NCBI GenBank assembly: GCA_006176705.1
Contig: QRFJ01000021.1
Coordinates: forward strand, 3,182,208-3,246,207
Reading direction: 5' to 3'
DNA: 64,000 nucleotides
Source: Cocos nucifera
Lineage: Eukaryota > Streptophyta > Magnoliopsida > Arecales > Arecaceae
The notes under the pieces were generated by a model, which made no database searches, was not told where the DNA came from, and saw only the letters and a program-made list of their open reading frames with translations. The translations under genes and the position numbers were made by a program. This document shows positions 13,165 through 28,100 of this stretch, in pieces; the first letter of the stretch is position 1; each line of letters opens with the position of its first letter.

Positions 13165-16100
13165 TCTCTTCTCCCTCCTCCCTCCTCGTCGGCACTCTAG
13201 CGGGCTCAGCAGCCCTCCAACAGCCTTTGGAGTCTCTCTCTCTCTCTCTCTCTCCCTTCCCTTGCCCTCCCTCTTTCTTTTCCTTTCTTTTCTTCTCCGT
13301 TCCCTCCACCTCGCCGGTGTTTCATTTTCAATGCCGAAACCATCCTAGTCGGCCACTGGTACGGTTTGGCACTCTCCGAACCAAGTCGTTTAGGATGATT
13401 TCCGCCGACCATGCTCTAAGGTAAGTTTTTAGGTTCTGGTAACCAAGCTATACTTGAGTTGGTAAATATAATATATCAATGCCCTAAATTCCTATAAAAT
13501 GCATTTCTAGAGAGAAGGCACACTGCAGTACCATACAAAAAAGATGAAGTAATAACAAACAAGATGTGCAGCAGTCATATAAACGTGAAGGAATGAACCT
13601 TGAAGATATCGCTGGCAGCCCTTGAACTTTTATCCAATGCATTAGAAGAACCTTTAGCATCAGTAAGAATAACCACTGCCCTCATCCAACGGTGAATGAA
13701 AGGCTTCCATGATTGCAGTGCAAGAAATGCTAACAATATATTTCTCGATGTATGAAGGGACTCAGCTATTTCCAACAGTGTCTTTTCATATACAGAATGT
13801 AGTTTGCGAAAATCCTATAGGTAAACCACATTTACAGGAAAAAAAGTTCAATAGCATAATTTTCAATTCTTAAAGAACTAAAAGCATCATCAACCACTAG
13901 GAGATAGTATAGAAGCCTCTCACCTTTGATGTCCCATTGCCAATGAGATCCTTAGGAGTGAGAACAAGAGATAGCAGAGCTGCACCAGGTAACTCAACAT
14001 GTTTTTGTTCCCCTGCATAAAAACATTAGAACCAGGTTCTTAAATCAACTTTCTGGCTTCAAAAAGGTTGTGATTCAGATATAAATATGTAACAAACATA
14101 AAAGTCACAAATGATAAAAGCAATAAACATTTCACAAGACATAAGAATTACACCAAGTAAGAGATTGTATTCAGATCAACAACATGAAAATTTCAAGGAA
14201 CACCCGAACTGACCCGAACCGGCAGTTCAGCCTGTACCAACTGAACTGACACTGACCCAGGTATGTGGCATGGTGCCAAAAGGCATTTGTCCAGAATTAA
14301 TGACCAGTATTTCTTGATACCTGGAGAAAACATAGCTTGAGGAAAGGCATCCAATAATTTTTCAACCTTATGCACCATGATTCTTTTCTCCTTATGTAAT
14401 CTACGTCGATTTCTGGAGTCAACATGCAAATCTTAGTAAGTGCACATCAATCATTTTTCAAATAATAAGAAGATAGACGTTAAATTAATAAAAATGATGC
14501 TGACATGTGTTCAAATTTGATGATCCTGACTTGGAATTCCTCCATGGCCTTGAGCACTTCCACATTATCTTCAGAAATGAGACATTGAAAATTTCTTCTC
14601 TTAAAATCGGAAATCTTTTCCTGAATTTGTGCAACCTGAGATTTTTTTTATTTACGTGAAGAAATGAGAGATGAACCATTTGAGATAAAAAAAAAAGAAA
14701 GAATACAGATACTTTAAGAAATCAACCAGATAAAAGGATCAAAATGTAACGAAAAAGAAAATTTTATTCCAGGAAATAAAAGGCATGTGTGGGAGGACTG
14801 ATTCCTTGAGCCACAATGGACAAAAGTCTCACCTCATAATGGGACAAGGACTTAAAGGCAGCAACCCGTGCTTTCACCCATAAAGATTCCAAAATACGGC
14901 TCCTGGATGTTCCAACTTCCCACAAAATCTGCACAACAGTCTTTGCAGCTTCAGGGTAAGCTTCTGCATCCATCGCACCCCATCCTAACAAGGTGCACAA
15001 ACTGCACAATGGTTTGGGAGAACAAATAACATAAGCAATGGCAAAAATGTGGAAAAGGGAACCTTGGCTGAAAAGATTGCTAAGATTAATGGTTTTATCT
15101 GGAAACAAATGAGAGAGATGCTGGCACTCTTTACTTGTAAATGATGAACTTACATAGCAACGCAATGAATGCTTTAGGTAATCCTTTAATAGTATGAGCT
15201 ATTGACAACTCCAAACTCCCCTAGAAGTTCAGTGATGATATGTAAAAGAGCATGCATTAATGTGGTCACAGAGAGGAAAAAAGGGCAAAAAGGAATCATG
15301 GACCCAACCCCATAAAAATGAAATAAAGCAAGTTAGTTTACCAATGTTTAGTTATGTTATTTTTGGTGGTGAAGCAATATTATTCAGTATGCTTTTATCT
15401 AGTATTGTCTGGCCTCTAGTTATTTCACCAATTATTTATTCAATTATTTCCATTGCCACAAACCTAAGCACCATTGGTTTTTTCATATTCATTTCCAACT
15501 GCCATGTGCTCAAGAGATTATTTTGATGATAATTTCTTTTCGGGCAAAAATGTTTGCTTGCAAGAAGTATACAAGAGTGGTCAAAGAATGGTCTGTGACA
15601 AGGAATAAGGCCAGGCCACACCAATAGAATAGTTATTGCCTAGCCCAGGGGGCATTTTGATCTCCTGGAACATGGTGGTCATTTTAACAATATTGAAAAA
15701 CATGGAGTTGCACTTTCTAGTTTCTACCTCCTTTTCTCCCTTCTGTTTATTTACTTTTTTCATTCTTCACTTTTTCTTCTTTATTTCAGATCAATCGTAG
15801 CATGCACCTTCAGGATTTTATCATTTGTTGCAATCAACTCACAAGTTTCATGGATGGAAGAATGTTGATTTAAGGCACTTAAATTTAAACAAGATGACAC
15901 GTAGGAGATCTGACTTCAAAACTATATGATGACTATTAGTCATGTTTTCTTAATAACAAATGGATATCATTAAGAAATTAATTGTTATGTTCAAGTCATC
16001 AAATAAAACAACTTAACAAAATGACAACAAGCTCTCTAAATCATAGGATGATTATTGGTTAGTCATTTAGACACAACATTCCAAAAAAAAATACCATCAA

Positions 16101-19100
16101 TGTTATTTAAAATGTAATGTTGGAGCATGCACATAGAATAAAGGCTACATAATTTAATTATTAGACAATGATAGATAAGCCAATTGAGGCATGCACAGCA
16201 AGAGCCAAAAATGGCCTCTATTTCAGCTTCAGGCTATAAAAAGGTGTTTGACTAAAAAATTAAGTATCGTAAGAGAGAATTTTTAAGGGCCTATTTGGGT
16301 ATTCCTGATAAAATTGGGCCTATTGGCCTGCCCAGCCTGCAAGTCCCCTAAAGGCCTACAAATCTTAGCCTAAATCCCAGCCTATGGGCCCATTGATCTG
16401 CGGGAACAAAAAAAGGACCCATGAAAATCTCTTTTTTTCCCTCCCACAGGATTGGAGTTGGGAGGCTGTTGGTTGATATGGGCCCTATCCAAATGGGCTG
16501 CCCAGTCCACAGCAAGAAATCCAGCCCAATCTTGCTGGATTTCCCAAACAAGACCCAAAGAGAAATACATTAGGGTTGTCTTGTAGTTGATGACAAAAAA
16601 GTCAAAATGAAATCATTTAGATGACACAAGAAACTGACAAAACTCTTGTAACAATTTATTTGCTCAAGTTCAAAACTTTTGGAACTGACAATGAAATGAT
16701 AGTTGATGATCAAGAAAGATACATGCAAAATGTCATTATACAGGCATCTTGCTTATCAGTAGTCTTGTTGAACCATGTCGTGTGCTTCCTAAAAGGTAGC
16801 TACATAATAGAGCAAGGGAAATTGAGTTAAAGAATTATAGAATACTTGAGCCACTCAATCCCCTCCAAAGAAAAAGATAACATAGTGGAGGTCTACTTAC
16901 CCATGTGCAACAATAGGATCAACAGAATGATCAAGCATATGCTTCGAAATAACATTCCAGGCTGTGTAAAAATCTGCTAAGAAGGTAGATTGCATGAGTA
17001 GTAAAATTTACTAGCATGACCACATATGTAACAATATACTGATAAGGAAAACAGTAGTGGACTTAGATAAAGCTTTTCTGAAATAATTGAGCAATGGAGG
17101 CAGTTCACAAATATGATTAACATAAATCATGTATAACAGAATCCGTATCTAGTAAGTCATTTAAGTAATAATAGCTAGGGAAATATAATAAAAAGAACTC
17201 ATGTTTCCGACCTTGGCACCTTTTCATATTGATTGAGATCCATAAAAAGCAAGCACATAAGAGATTACTGATGTAACAAGGAAAATTAGCAAGTGTCGGA
17301 TCCAAGTAAAAATTGAAGCACTATATGTACAACTTCCGATTTATTAGGTTGTATTCTAATGTCTCAATTTTCAATAGCAATACCCCTTTTAGTAGATACT
17401 AGACGGTAAATACTTGCAGCAGAAAGACATTTATACAGAATTATTTTAAGTTAGATTTCTACAAAATATACATTTGACAGGGATTTATAGAACATATCTT
17501 CCAGACACCTAAGCTAGTGACACTTCCTAGAGAAGCAAACCATGATGTCTGCAGGCACGTAAACTCATCCTTTTTATTGACTGTCTTCACTTCCATTGTT
17601 AGTTATTAAATGCAAGAGTTGTTAACTAGCAACTCTGGAATGTGAAACGTTAGCATCTCCAAATATAGGTTGTTGAAGATTGACTTGATGAAATCATGTT
17701 TGAATTATGTCATAATATTCTTGGTTGATATGTGATGGGTATTGAATTGTTAGGCCCTGGTGTAATGGTTTTGCACCCAACCAAGGTAAGCCAACATTTT
17801 AAAGTGGTGAATCACAGACTACAAAGCCCACCAGATCATCAAGCCTTTCACTAGTGTCAACCATATATAGACATGACAAAGAGGGGTTCAACCTGAATTG
17901 AAGACAGAATTAGGAGCATCTCTCTTTCCCTTATTCCCCAACCCCAACTAAACAATTGACATTGTACAAGAGCATACTTCTACAACATAGTAATAATATG
18001 ATGACTCTAAAATACAAAATATTACTAACTGAGGATAAAAAAAAGAAGCTAAATTGCTGATCTTTGAAACAAGATGGTTGTAAAGGTTGTCAAACAAGTA
18101 AAGAAGTATTACCAACTACATCTGCCTCGCAAAGATGGGCAAGGCTTTCAAGACCGATTGCTTGCACAATGGGATCTCTGCTCTCGATACATGACTGTTA
18201 ATATAGAAGAATATAGATAAAGTTTCTAAAGTGTAGCCAAACAAGCATGGAAAAAGTTTTAAGATTCATACCGACACAGATAGTATAAGGTCAACACCCC
18301 TATCAGGATTGTGCCTACAAACATCGCGTATTGAAGCAGCAACACTTATACAAATTTCTCTCTCAGAGATAAAAACAGAAAATATTTCAGGATCCAAGAC
18401 TCCCTATTTGAGAGGAGGTGGGGGGACCATTAGCAAAGAACTGGATGTCACGAAAAAGTTAAGCAGGTATTTTCTATCTAATAAAAAATAATCATCAATA
18501 TCTGTAACCAGAAAATTCACCAATTTAGTGGTTAACGTAGACAGAATGCATTATTAGTATATCATAGAGAAAAGCTAATGAAAAGGACATGAAAAATTCA
18601 ACCCTTCAGTTTGCAACTAAAGGATATATACATAAGTATGTCATCTCTTTTCAGTTTCTCATACTCTACAATCAGGTATAAACTATCATGCCAATATATT
18701 GGCATGGATCTAAATATTTTACATAGTTCAAATAAATTGCCCAACTTTTCAATTGAATTTTTAGATGTGCATAAAAGCGAAAATATCTTAACCAACTCAT
18801 GATGAACAAAATAAAGTATGAATAATTTGAGAAAATATAATGACACAAACTAATTCTCATACAAGTAGCCATATAGATGGTTATCAGTCAAAGATGGTCC
18901 ACATTGAACAACAATTTGTTTATATAGAGAGCATACAGATGTTTTCTTTGAGTGAGTCAAATTAAGTGGCATACTGCAAAACAATGGAATATGAATATGA
19001 CAGATGAGTCATAATAGCTATAAGCGGTCATCATACTGACACATATTATTGTAAAATTCATTAAGACATCTAAAAGACTAAAACAATAATAGTATGTAAA

Positions 19101-22100
19101 GTAATTATACAAGCAGCAAAGGTGCTTTGAAAAAAAAGAAAAAAAGGAATCAAGGAAGAGCCTATTGAACTTCTAACATGACAAATGCAACAGGATTGGT
19201 TGGATGAACTTGACTTGCTACATCTCATTCTATGTGATGCTCACAATATTGCAAGAAAGAAAAGTGATAGTTTCATGAATTTAAATCCTGGTACCTGGCC
19301 CCATCACAGTTTGCTCTTGGGATGGTATGGAAGCAGGATGGGATAGTACCACCGGAATGGACCAAAACAGTCAACAATGACCATAAATATTTTTTTTTAA
19401 AAAAAAGGCATCGCAGTCTTTGTCGATCCATCTAACAGAACAGTCAAGAGTCAAGACATTTCAGAGAACCAGTGTCCAGCACCTGTATCGGTCTTGTTTT
19501 CTTGTCAGAACAGCATGGACTGAGGATACCATCCTGTTCTAGTGGGACTTAAATCTTCAATTACTCACATCTAATAAGGAAGAAACACGGTCTAACTCAT
19601 TGAACAAAGTTTTATTAACAAAATACCAGTGACAATCATTCAGAATGTTAATCAATGTGGCTGCACCCACATGCTTGTCCACTCAAAAGCTATGATATAG
19701 CCAAAATGGAAACAATTCTCATGTGGTGACAAGAATACTAGGGTCTCCCACAGCAAACTCTCAAAATTCAGATACAGCAACATGGAGGTTATACAATAAG
19801 CATGTGCACATTCACATACAGTTGATAAGGATAGTCAAATAATGACATGGACACACAGGTCCACGGAATCATTGTTCACAAGTCTTTGTAGTTCTCTACA
19901 TTTAGATTTTGTACAATGACAGTGTACAAGAACTTTAAAAAGGGATGTAGCACAGCTTGGTCATGCATTTGTTTTGGATACAAAACGTCACTGGTTGAAA
20001 TCCTGTCATCCCTACCTATTACTTTTCTTATGGGCAGTAATAGATCAAAGCGGACGGTGATCAGGATAGGGCTTTACTTTAAACCAAAGTGGACAGTGAT
20101 CAGGATAGGGCTTTACTTACAATGAATAAATAACATTTTCAGCTTTGACTCTCCTAAAAAATTACAGATTATGGAGCATATAAAGCTGGAAAAAATCAGT
20201 CAGCAGATAAATTTCACTTTTATACTTAAATGTCACATGTACCTGGGAAGACCATGCCTGCTGCCAAACCCATGTCCTAATACTTATGCAGTTACATCCC
20301 CTCATCAACCAGCACTCATTATTAGCAAAACTTTACTTCAACCATTCCTGTAAGTTCTGTAGTTTTTCTTCAAATATTTACAATCTTGTGATATATAAGA
20401 TACAGCCACAATACGAATAAGCTTTTGCTATCGAGTTGTATTTAACAATTAGTATGTAAGGATCTATTGAGCTCTAGATCTCAAATCCTTCCTTGCTACC
20501 ATACCAAATTTGCACCCATATCTCTAGGCAATTAAATATGGCTCCTTGCATCTTGCAATTTTACAAGTATACCCATGCCTATGATGCTTAGTTGATAAAA
20601 AATTACAAGAGATCAGAGATGCCCATAATGCCAACTAATATGATAAAAAGAAATAATTTTCTTACTTGCAGCATTCCAAAGGCCCGATCTGTAACAATCC
20701 ATGTCTTACAAAGCAAACGGACAGCTGCAGCATATAACACTCTGAAAATGCAATATTAGAAACTAATAAAATCCACCACCACCAACAACAACATCTGTAA
20801 TAATAGAAATAATAATAAGTAAAAAAAAATGCCTACAAAAATTGCAACAAATCTGAAAATCACATCATAAATCATGCAACTCTTGACAATGCCTTCTACT
20901 ATACAAGTGGATTCAAGCCCCAAACCTTTAAGCTGCAAATATGCTTCTCAAATATCAACAAACAGAGCAACAGGCAGCAACCCAAGGTTGATCATACACT
21001 AATCAATGAGAAAATGGCCGACTTATAAGTCACAGCAAAAAAAGGGGGTCCTAGTGCATGAGGCTCCCGCCACTGCAGGATCTGAGAAGGATCAGATGTA
21101 TGCAGCCTTATCCCTTGATGTGGAGAGTCCGTAAGTAAAAATAATGACAGGTAGCAAGGCAGTTTATAATATAGCCACACACATTGCACTTGAAATATTG
21201 AATCAAGATATGTACCCACTTATGAATGCACTTTGTTCCATTCAAAAAATTTTAGCAAATATTCTTCTGATACAGTTTGCTAGGATGAACATAACCAACA
21301 ATTCTTGACTATTTCAAGTCAGCTCCTTAAATCCTTCTTCACTGTTGCTTCAAACTTCAAATTTTCTTTTTTTTTTTTGCACAACTCTCATTCATGTTGC
21401 CATGCTCCCTCTATGAATCATGTGAAACAAATACTGGTGCTTTCCAAAGCCTCCTTAGACCATGATTGTGCATGTGGATGTTAACTTAATTATCCAAAAC
21501 TTTACCAACTAGTGAAGCACCTACACACCGTAAATGTACTAGTTTCTTAGCCTTCCCTATTTTACAACACAACACATAAGCATTATTATCTTCCATCATC
21601 AACCTTAAAGATATATCGGTTTCTCATCCCACGTTTTTAGCTACATAGTGTAATTTATTGTTGATATTAATCAGTCATCTCTTAAAGGCATTCAACAATC
21701 ACCTAAAACACCAAGAAGTAAAAACCATGTCATTTCATTCAGCATACCCCCCTTAAGGCACATCTACTCTGCCACTTCAGAAAGAACAGAACCATTAAGG
21801 TGAGAAAAAAAGATCAATGAGATTCATGAGCATGGCATACAACATAGGCAAAAAGATTCAGCATACAAATTAAGCTCATATATCATCAACTTATCTCAAT
21901 ATGCATTATTAAAAAAATAACAGAGAATAACGGTCAGAATTAACCATGGAAAAAGTTCATGCATGAATTATCTATAATTCTGTATATGACATATAACAGA
22001 GTCAAAAAGAAATCAGAAGATAGCATACGGTTTTGCATCTCTGTGAAGCATTGGCAAAATAGTCTGCATAATAATTGGTACCATGATAGAATGCAAAGCA

Positions 22101-25100
22101 AGTGATGGGAGCATTTCCAACAGTTTGAGCTGCAAGCAAATGTCAAAAAAAAAAAAAAATGAAGCATAAGTAAAAATTTGATATATGAGAGAATGCTCAA
22201 TCATGCCTTAAGTTTAAAAGGAATAAACATTATTAATGTGTTTAGAAGCAAAGAAGAACACTAAGATTGAACAAAGAATAAAAAGAAAAGAAAATTAGAA
22301 ACTCTTATTGTTTGGTCACCATGAGAGAGAGAGAGAGAGGTTGGATGTTGCTCCCTTCAATTTGGTGATTGACAATAGTAATATATTGACAAAAAAGGCC
22401 ATTGTACAATGCTGACAGTCAACGATGGCAAATAGTGATTGCACCCATGTTGGTGGATACCAATAGTTAAAATTGCTTAGCTAATTTGATTGTCAAGCTT
22501 GCTATAAGATCTCCACTCAAGGACTCTGAATGAAAGCACTTTTTGGATGCTTATGCAAAGTGGGATATATTAAACTAGATACCATAGAGAAAAACCAATA
22601 AAAAGTAACTCACATAAATGCATACATGCAAACATATATGTACAATTACATACTTGCAACAATCACAAAGATACCTGCTCGAGAAATAATAATATGCATA
22701 TGAATAATTGCATGTCTCAAACCCAAACAGCTGGGAAAAGGCCAGATTATTGTTAATGTAAATAAAGTATATAATTACTACTTCTATATTTTTATATTTC
22801 CATGATTGATGAATCCTTCCACATAAACAGATAATAAAACAAATGGAAAGCAAAAAAAATTGAAAATTGAAAAATGAAAAATGAAAAACAGAAGACTAAC
22901 AATATACAAAAATTTGTCAAGCATAAAATGCAAAACCAGAAATATTAAAAAAATAAGGAACTGAAAAATAAAATTTAAGACAAAAAATGCATAAATAAAG
23001 TGCACATATTACAACATGAAAAACAAAATCACTAAAATTAGAATTTAGAACAAAATAAAATGATTCTAGAAAATAAACTAAAACAAAAATAATGTTTGCT
23101 AATAAATACAGATAATAAATACAAATAAAATAAACAAAAATACAACACAGAAAATTTAAGAAACATTCGTAAAATTTCATAAAATACAGAACAGAAAATG
23201 TAATGATATAAAAGCAGAAAATACAAATTAGAAATTAAATAAAAAAATAAAAACAATGAATATATAATGAAAGGGTCAAAGGGGAATAAGAAAGAGATGG
23301 GAGTCAAACTGGGAAACCAATAACCTTGGTCTTGGTGTGGTCTAGGTCTCTAGTCAGATGGGGTCTACGATTGACTGGGCAAAGCCTACCAGACTTGTCC
23401 TGGTTTGGCTTGAGCGACCAGAGGATTTTAGTGGCCTGTATCCCTCCTTACCTTTTAATTTCAAAAGAGTGTAGAGAAAATGGCATTAAGCATTAAGTTC
23501 GATCTTATGCCCCATATCCAAGCAACTATCTTAACCCATAAGACAAATTGCTAGGTTATAACATTATCATGATAAAATATACTTATTACTAGGGGTGGAA
23601 ATTGGGCAGGTCAAATGAACCCCACTCATGCCCAACCTAAAAGTGGTCAGGCTTGGATGAGTTTAGGCATAGCTTGGGTTGGGTTTAGGTTGAAAATCCC
23701 AACATGAATGGAACTCGTCTTGAGTTCAAGCTGAGATATTAGGCAACCAGAACCCATATAAATATAGTTTCACTTAGTACTCCTCGAGTTTAAATAGTTT
23801 CAAAGTAATATGTAAAGGGGTTTAATATGTCCCGAAGCAATCCGGCGTCCAACACCATTAAGATATCGTCATAAAAGATAATTTTGCCCTCACTGAAATG
23901 GCTTATTTATCAAAAAAATGTCCTTTCTTCTCTTCTCATCTTTCCTAACTCCAACCCCCTTCTCTTCCAACACCACCTCCTCTCTCTAAACCCCAACATC
24001 ATCCTTATCCCTCCTCTCATTCCTCCTCTCCCAAGCCTCACCTACTCCCACCTCCTCCTCCTCTTCCAACATGTTCTTCTCCTCCTCTCTAAACTCCACC
24101 TCCATCCTCAACCCTACCTCACCGACTCCCACCACCTACTTTTCCAGCATCTCCTCCTCGTCAATAAACCCCGCCACGGTCCTCATCCCTCCTCTCCATT
24201 GTTCTTCTCCATGTAACTCACTCCTCACAAGGACATTTCAATCCTAAAAGTCTCATATGATCATCACATGATCGAATCCCGTGAGTCTAAGTAAACAAAA
24301 ATGGAGGGCAAGACCATATTGAACCACATAACTAACTTCAGAGACCACTTTGGAACTTTTTAAACTCAAGGGTAACTAACTAAAACCAGCCCTAAGTTGA
24401 AGGGATATCTAAGTAATTTTCCAAAATATATAATATACATATATTAAATGTGTCTCTATTTTTCAATATTTTACTGGTGATCGTTTAACTATCAAAAATT
24501 AGGATCAACATTTTACTCACACATTATCATAGTTCATTTTGTTTTACTTACAGAAATCATTAAGTAGCATGGGAACACTTGTAGTTGAATTGGCTCAACC
24601 GATCCGTCTATCCCAACCCAATCCCACCAACCTAGTTTTGAACCCAATTCAAAAAATTAAGGTCAAATTGGGTTTGGGATGAGAAGTTCAAGTTAAAGGT
24701 CGGCTTGGGTTGGGTTTATGGCAGAGGTCTCAAGGTCTCAAGTTGAGCCTGGGCTAACCTCCAACTTCACCCAACCCGCTCAATTTCTACCACTACTTAC
24801 AATAAACTTACTTATAATATCTTTAGTTTATTTTACTTTTTAATATATAGACAATCCAACTAATTGACCTAACGACTGGACCGATGACCTAGTGACTCAA
24901 CCATTGTCTATCATACTGCCCCATACTGTACCATACCAATACGATGTCTCGTACCATATCGACACTCGGTATGCTATCCCATACAATACTAAACCACATA
25001 CCAATATTGTAATAATATGGTAATGGTATGGGTCTGGTACTCAAATGGCAAACCTTGGACCCACCCCTTATTAAGGGGAGGAGGAACTCATGTACATATT

Positions 25101-28100
25101 GAGAGAACCTGAGCAGTAAAGAATAAGGCTAAGAAATAGACTGTTACTTGTGATATTTACAGAAATCTCATCATAGATATAAAATTTCTAGGAAGGTTTC
25201 CTAGAGAAATCTGCAATTTGAGGAGAAAAGTTAGCCTATTGAATCTATTTCAAGTTTCAAAACTTATAAAATCAGTATTATGTATAGATATCCATAAATA
25301 CTAGAACACACAATATAGACAACAATAAAAAAAATAATAAAAAAATAAAGAGTTACGTAGATGTCACCTAACCACCTAAGGGAGTGACCATAAGCTAAAA
25401 GCTACATCATGTGGTGGTCTAGGTGTGGGTCGCCTTGACATTTTAACTTTTGAAACTTGTCAACTACCCAAGTAGTCAACTAAGAAAAAAAGTGACAGCT
25501 TCAAGTCTTCAACAACAATGGTCCATATTCAAAGTTGGATCCTAAGTTCTTTCTTTATCATTTTTTTTTTAAAAAAAAATTCACACAATCACCCTCCTAG
25601 GAGAAGAAAATGAGAAAATACTCCCCTAATCATTTCCTTTATATTTTGTCCCATCAATTTGTTTCTGTAACAAATTGTTGATTGATTTCCTTTGTACTTT
25701 GATTTCTTCCTTTATTTCAATTCTCTGCAACCAGAAATAGCATGTAAGTCCAATTTTAACAACTTACCAAAATATCTGGTGAGTCAGTCCCACTACTGCA
25801 GAGAATGTTGTTGTAGAAGAGAATGCTTAGCAACAACGGCATTCCCAATTTAGGGTCCATTTTAACAATAGCAGCCAAAGAATCAACAGCAGAGATGTGA
25901 TGCTTAGGATGCATAACTAAAGTGGCTGTTATGGAGCCCAGTAACCATGATATTCCTACAAAAGGGCAAAAATGGCATCATGGGGGAAGGAAAACAAATA
26001 ATATTGGGCACTTTCTAGACTAGAATAATGGGAGAAGCAAAAACCAGATGGGTAAGTCCAGAATATGCTGAGGCAATGTAAATGGCATGAAACCTGCAAG
26101 AGGACTTTCTGGTGGTTGGGCTGGCAATGTCATCTTCTGCTTTTCAAGAGTTGATAAGTACTTCTTCAGAAGAGATGCCCAACATTTTGTTTCCCCATAT
26201 ATCTCACTGCCTGCAGATGCATCATTACCGATATTTGGTATGAAGAAGGAATGTTGATAAGACGGCTGCTCCTGAAAACATGAGAAATTTTTTAGTGAAA
26301 GACCTTTCTAGTTTTAATCATGGTTTGCTACGCTGCCTGGTACATTGGCATACAGTACCATACTAGTACTGACAAGCAATATGATGTCTTGTACTGTACT
26401 GAACCGTATATCAACACTGTGATAGGATGGTACAGATATAGGGTCCGGTACCGAGACGGCCAACTTTCAAAACTTCGAAACTGATCATGTCACAATACCA
26501 ACAAAGCATTTCACAAGGCAAGGATCAATGCAATGACCTGAACCACAAAAGCATCCTCGTTGCTGAAATTCAAAGAAATATTGATGCCTTTTCCACAGGC
26601 TAAAAACTAGTTAATTCAATACCAAACTTCCTAAACAGCAGTCTTTTTTTAACCAAAGAAATTACCCTTGTATGCAAGATGCTATCAACCATTGATAGAA
26701 AGTTAGCAAAACTGTAATCAAACAATGAGAGAAATTAGCTTAAAAGAGGTTGCCTTGCTGACAGTTTTAATAAGGGATAATAGGTCAGAGAAGGCTTAAC
26801 AGCAATAAAGGTTGATTAGATGGGTGGATAACACAAACAAACAAACAAAAACATATATAAGTTAGGGAACATACAGATTTGGATAGCCTATGCCCTTGCT
26901 ATAAAGACCTGGCAGTGAGCTGGAAAGAAAAAGAAACCTACATAATGCAAAAATGTCCTTGACAAAAAAATTTTCTACCTCAAAAGGAGCAGACTAAACT
27001 TTTCTATGAATTCTCGGAGGATATTTCTTTTATTGGGGGGGAGGGGTACAGGATTGGGGTTATCCAGGGCAGAGATAAATAACGACATGAATGTGATTGT
27101 AAAACTTGACTATAGAAGCTGTTTGAAAGAGACATACTGAAATAATTGGACTTCATCATTAATTTTAAAAAGCTAAAGTTTTTTTGAGATCCTGGTGTTC
27201 CCAGTATATTGAAATAGGGTGGAAAGTGGTTGGCAAGAAAGGTGAGTTATTCAGATCTATTGAGCACAATTTTACCAAAGGTTAGTTAAACAGATCTATT
27301 GAGCACAATTCTACCAGCAAGAAAATAAAAAACATGGCAAAAAAAGTAGTTCCAAGTACCACATGGGACCAGAGTTGCATGGATGAACGGCATAGGTTGC
27401 ATTCACAAAGCACCTCTCAAAGTGGCCCTTTTTCTTAACATATTTGGATAATGGTTTTTTGTCCACCTTTTTCTGTGCTTTGTGAAGATTCTTCAAAATG
27501 TACATGAGATTTCAAAACCTCCAACATAGCTGACTGTCAAGTGCTTTCCTAATGAATAGCTAGGTAGAATCACATTCCAATAAGCACTAAAATGATTTTC
27601 CTAGTTCATGGAAGATAATGATTTTGATTGATTTACTCTGACCCATCACGGCCACCAGAACAAAAAACAAATTTTCTGATAGTGATTTTTGGTCTGTCAG
27701 ATTCCTGCAGCTTGTTAAGTGACTTAACATGAAATAGTTGGACCTATTGACACTTATGAGAAACTCATCCATGAATAACAATTTTAGAACAACGAAACTA
27801 GGCAATGATTGAAAATCTGTTGATGGACAAGGTATTAGAGATAAACCACACTATCTCGTATTGAACACTTTGTATTAGATCAGTTAACATCCAATATGCA
27901 ATGCAACTGAACCTCAGGCACTAACAACATGGAAGAGAGAACAAGTATGAGAAAAAGAGGTAGAATAACTTCAAATATGAAGAATATCACATGATCCCAT
28001 GGTAAACTTATTTCTTATAGGAGTTTTGCCAAGGTGATATCAGAGATAGTGGGGCCCATCACAAGTTATTTAAACTCAAGTTGATTTTGGGAAGCTCGTA

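Larger units (their letters stand above)
7960..13598 (-). other. RST1 intron 17
   Basis: At 5.64 kb, the longest fully contained intron. It carries three composite repeats with purine/pyrimidine cores (about 8390-8890, 9900-10640, 12900-13425). The remaining stretches show no coding signal. Confidence 0.85.
18404..20665 (-). other. RST1 intron 9
   Basis: A 2.26-kb intron. It holds a fragment of the GGTACC-type repeat (about 19290-19545) and a short tandem duplication at 20047-20124. Nothing else seen. Confidence 0.8.
22130..25767 (-). other. RST1 intron 7
   Basis: A 3.64-kb intron: an A-skewed tract (22830-23280), a TIR element of about 1.2 kb (23590-24797), and an ACCATACC-type repeat copy (24895-25065). 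The rest is unremarkable. Confidence 0.85.

Noticed and set aside
22784..23307. Overlapping minus-strand frames rich in Phe/Tyr/Ile, membrane-like
   Set aside because: They come from the A-skewed low-complexity tract in intron 7.
23884..24216. 110-codon plus-strand frame rich in Leu/Pro/Ser
   Set aside because: Translation of the C/T-rich core of a TIR element.
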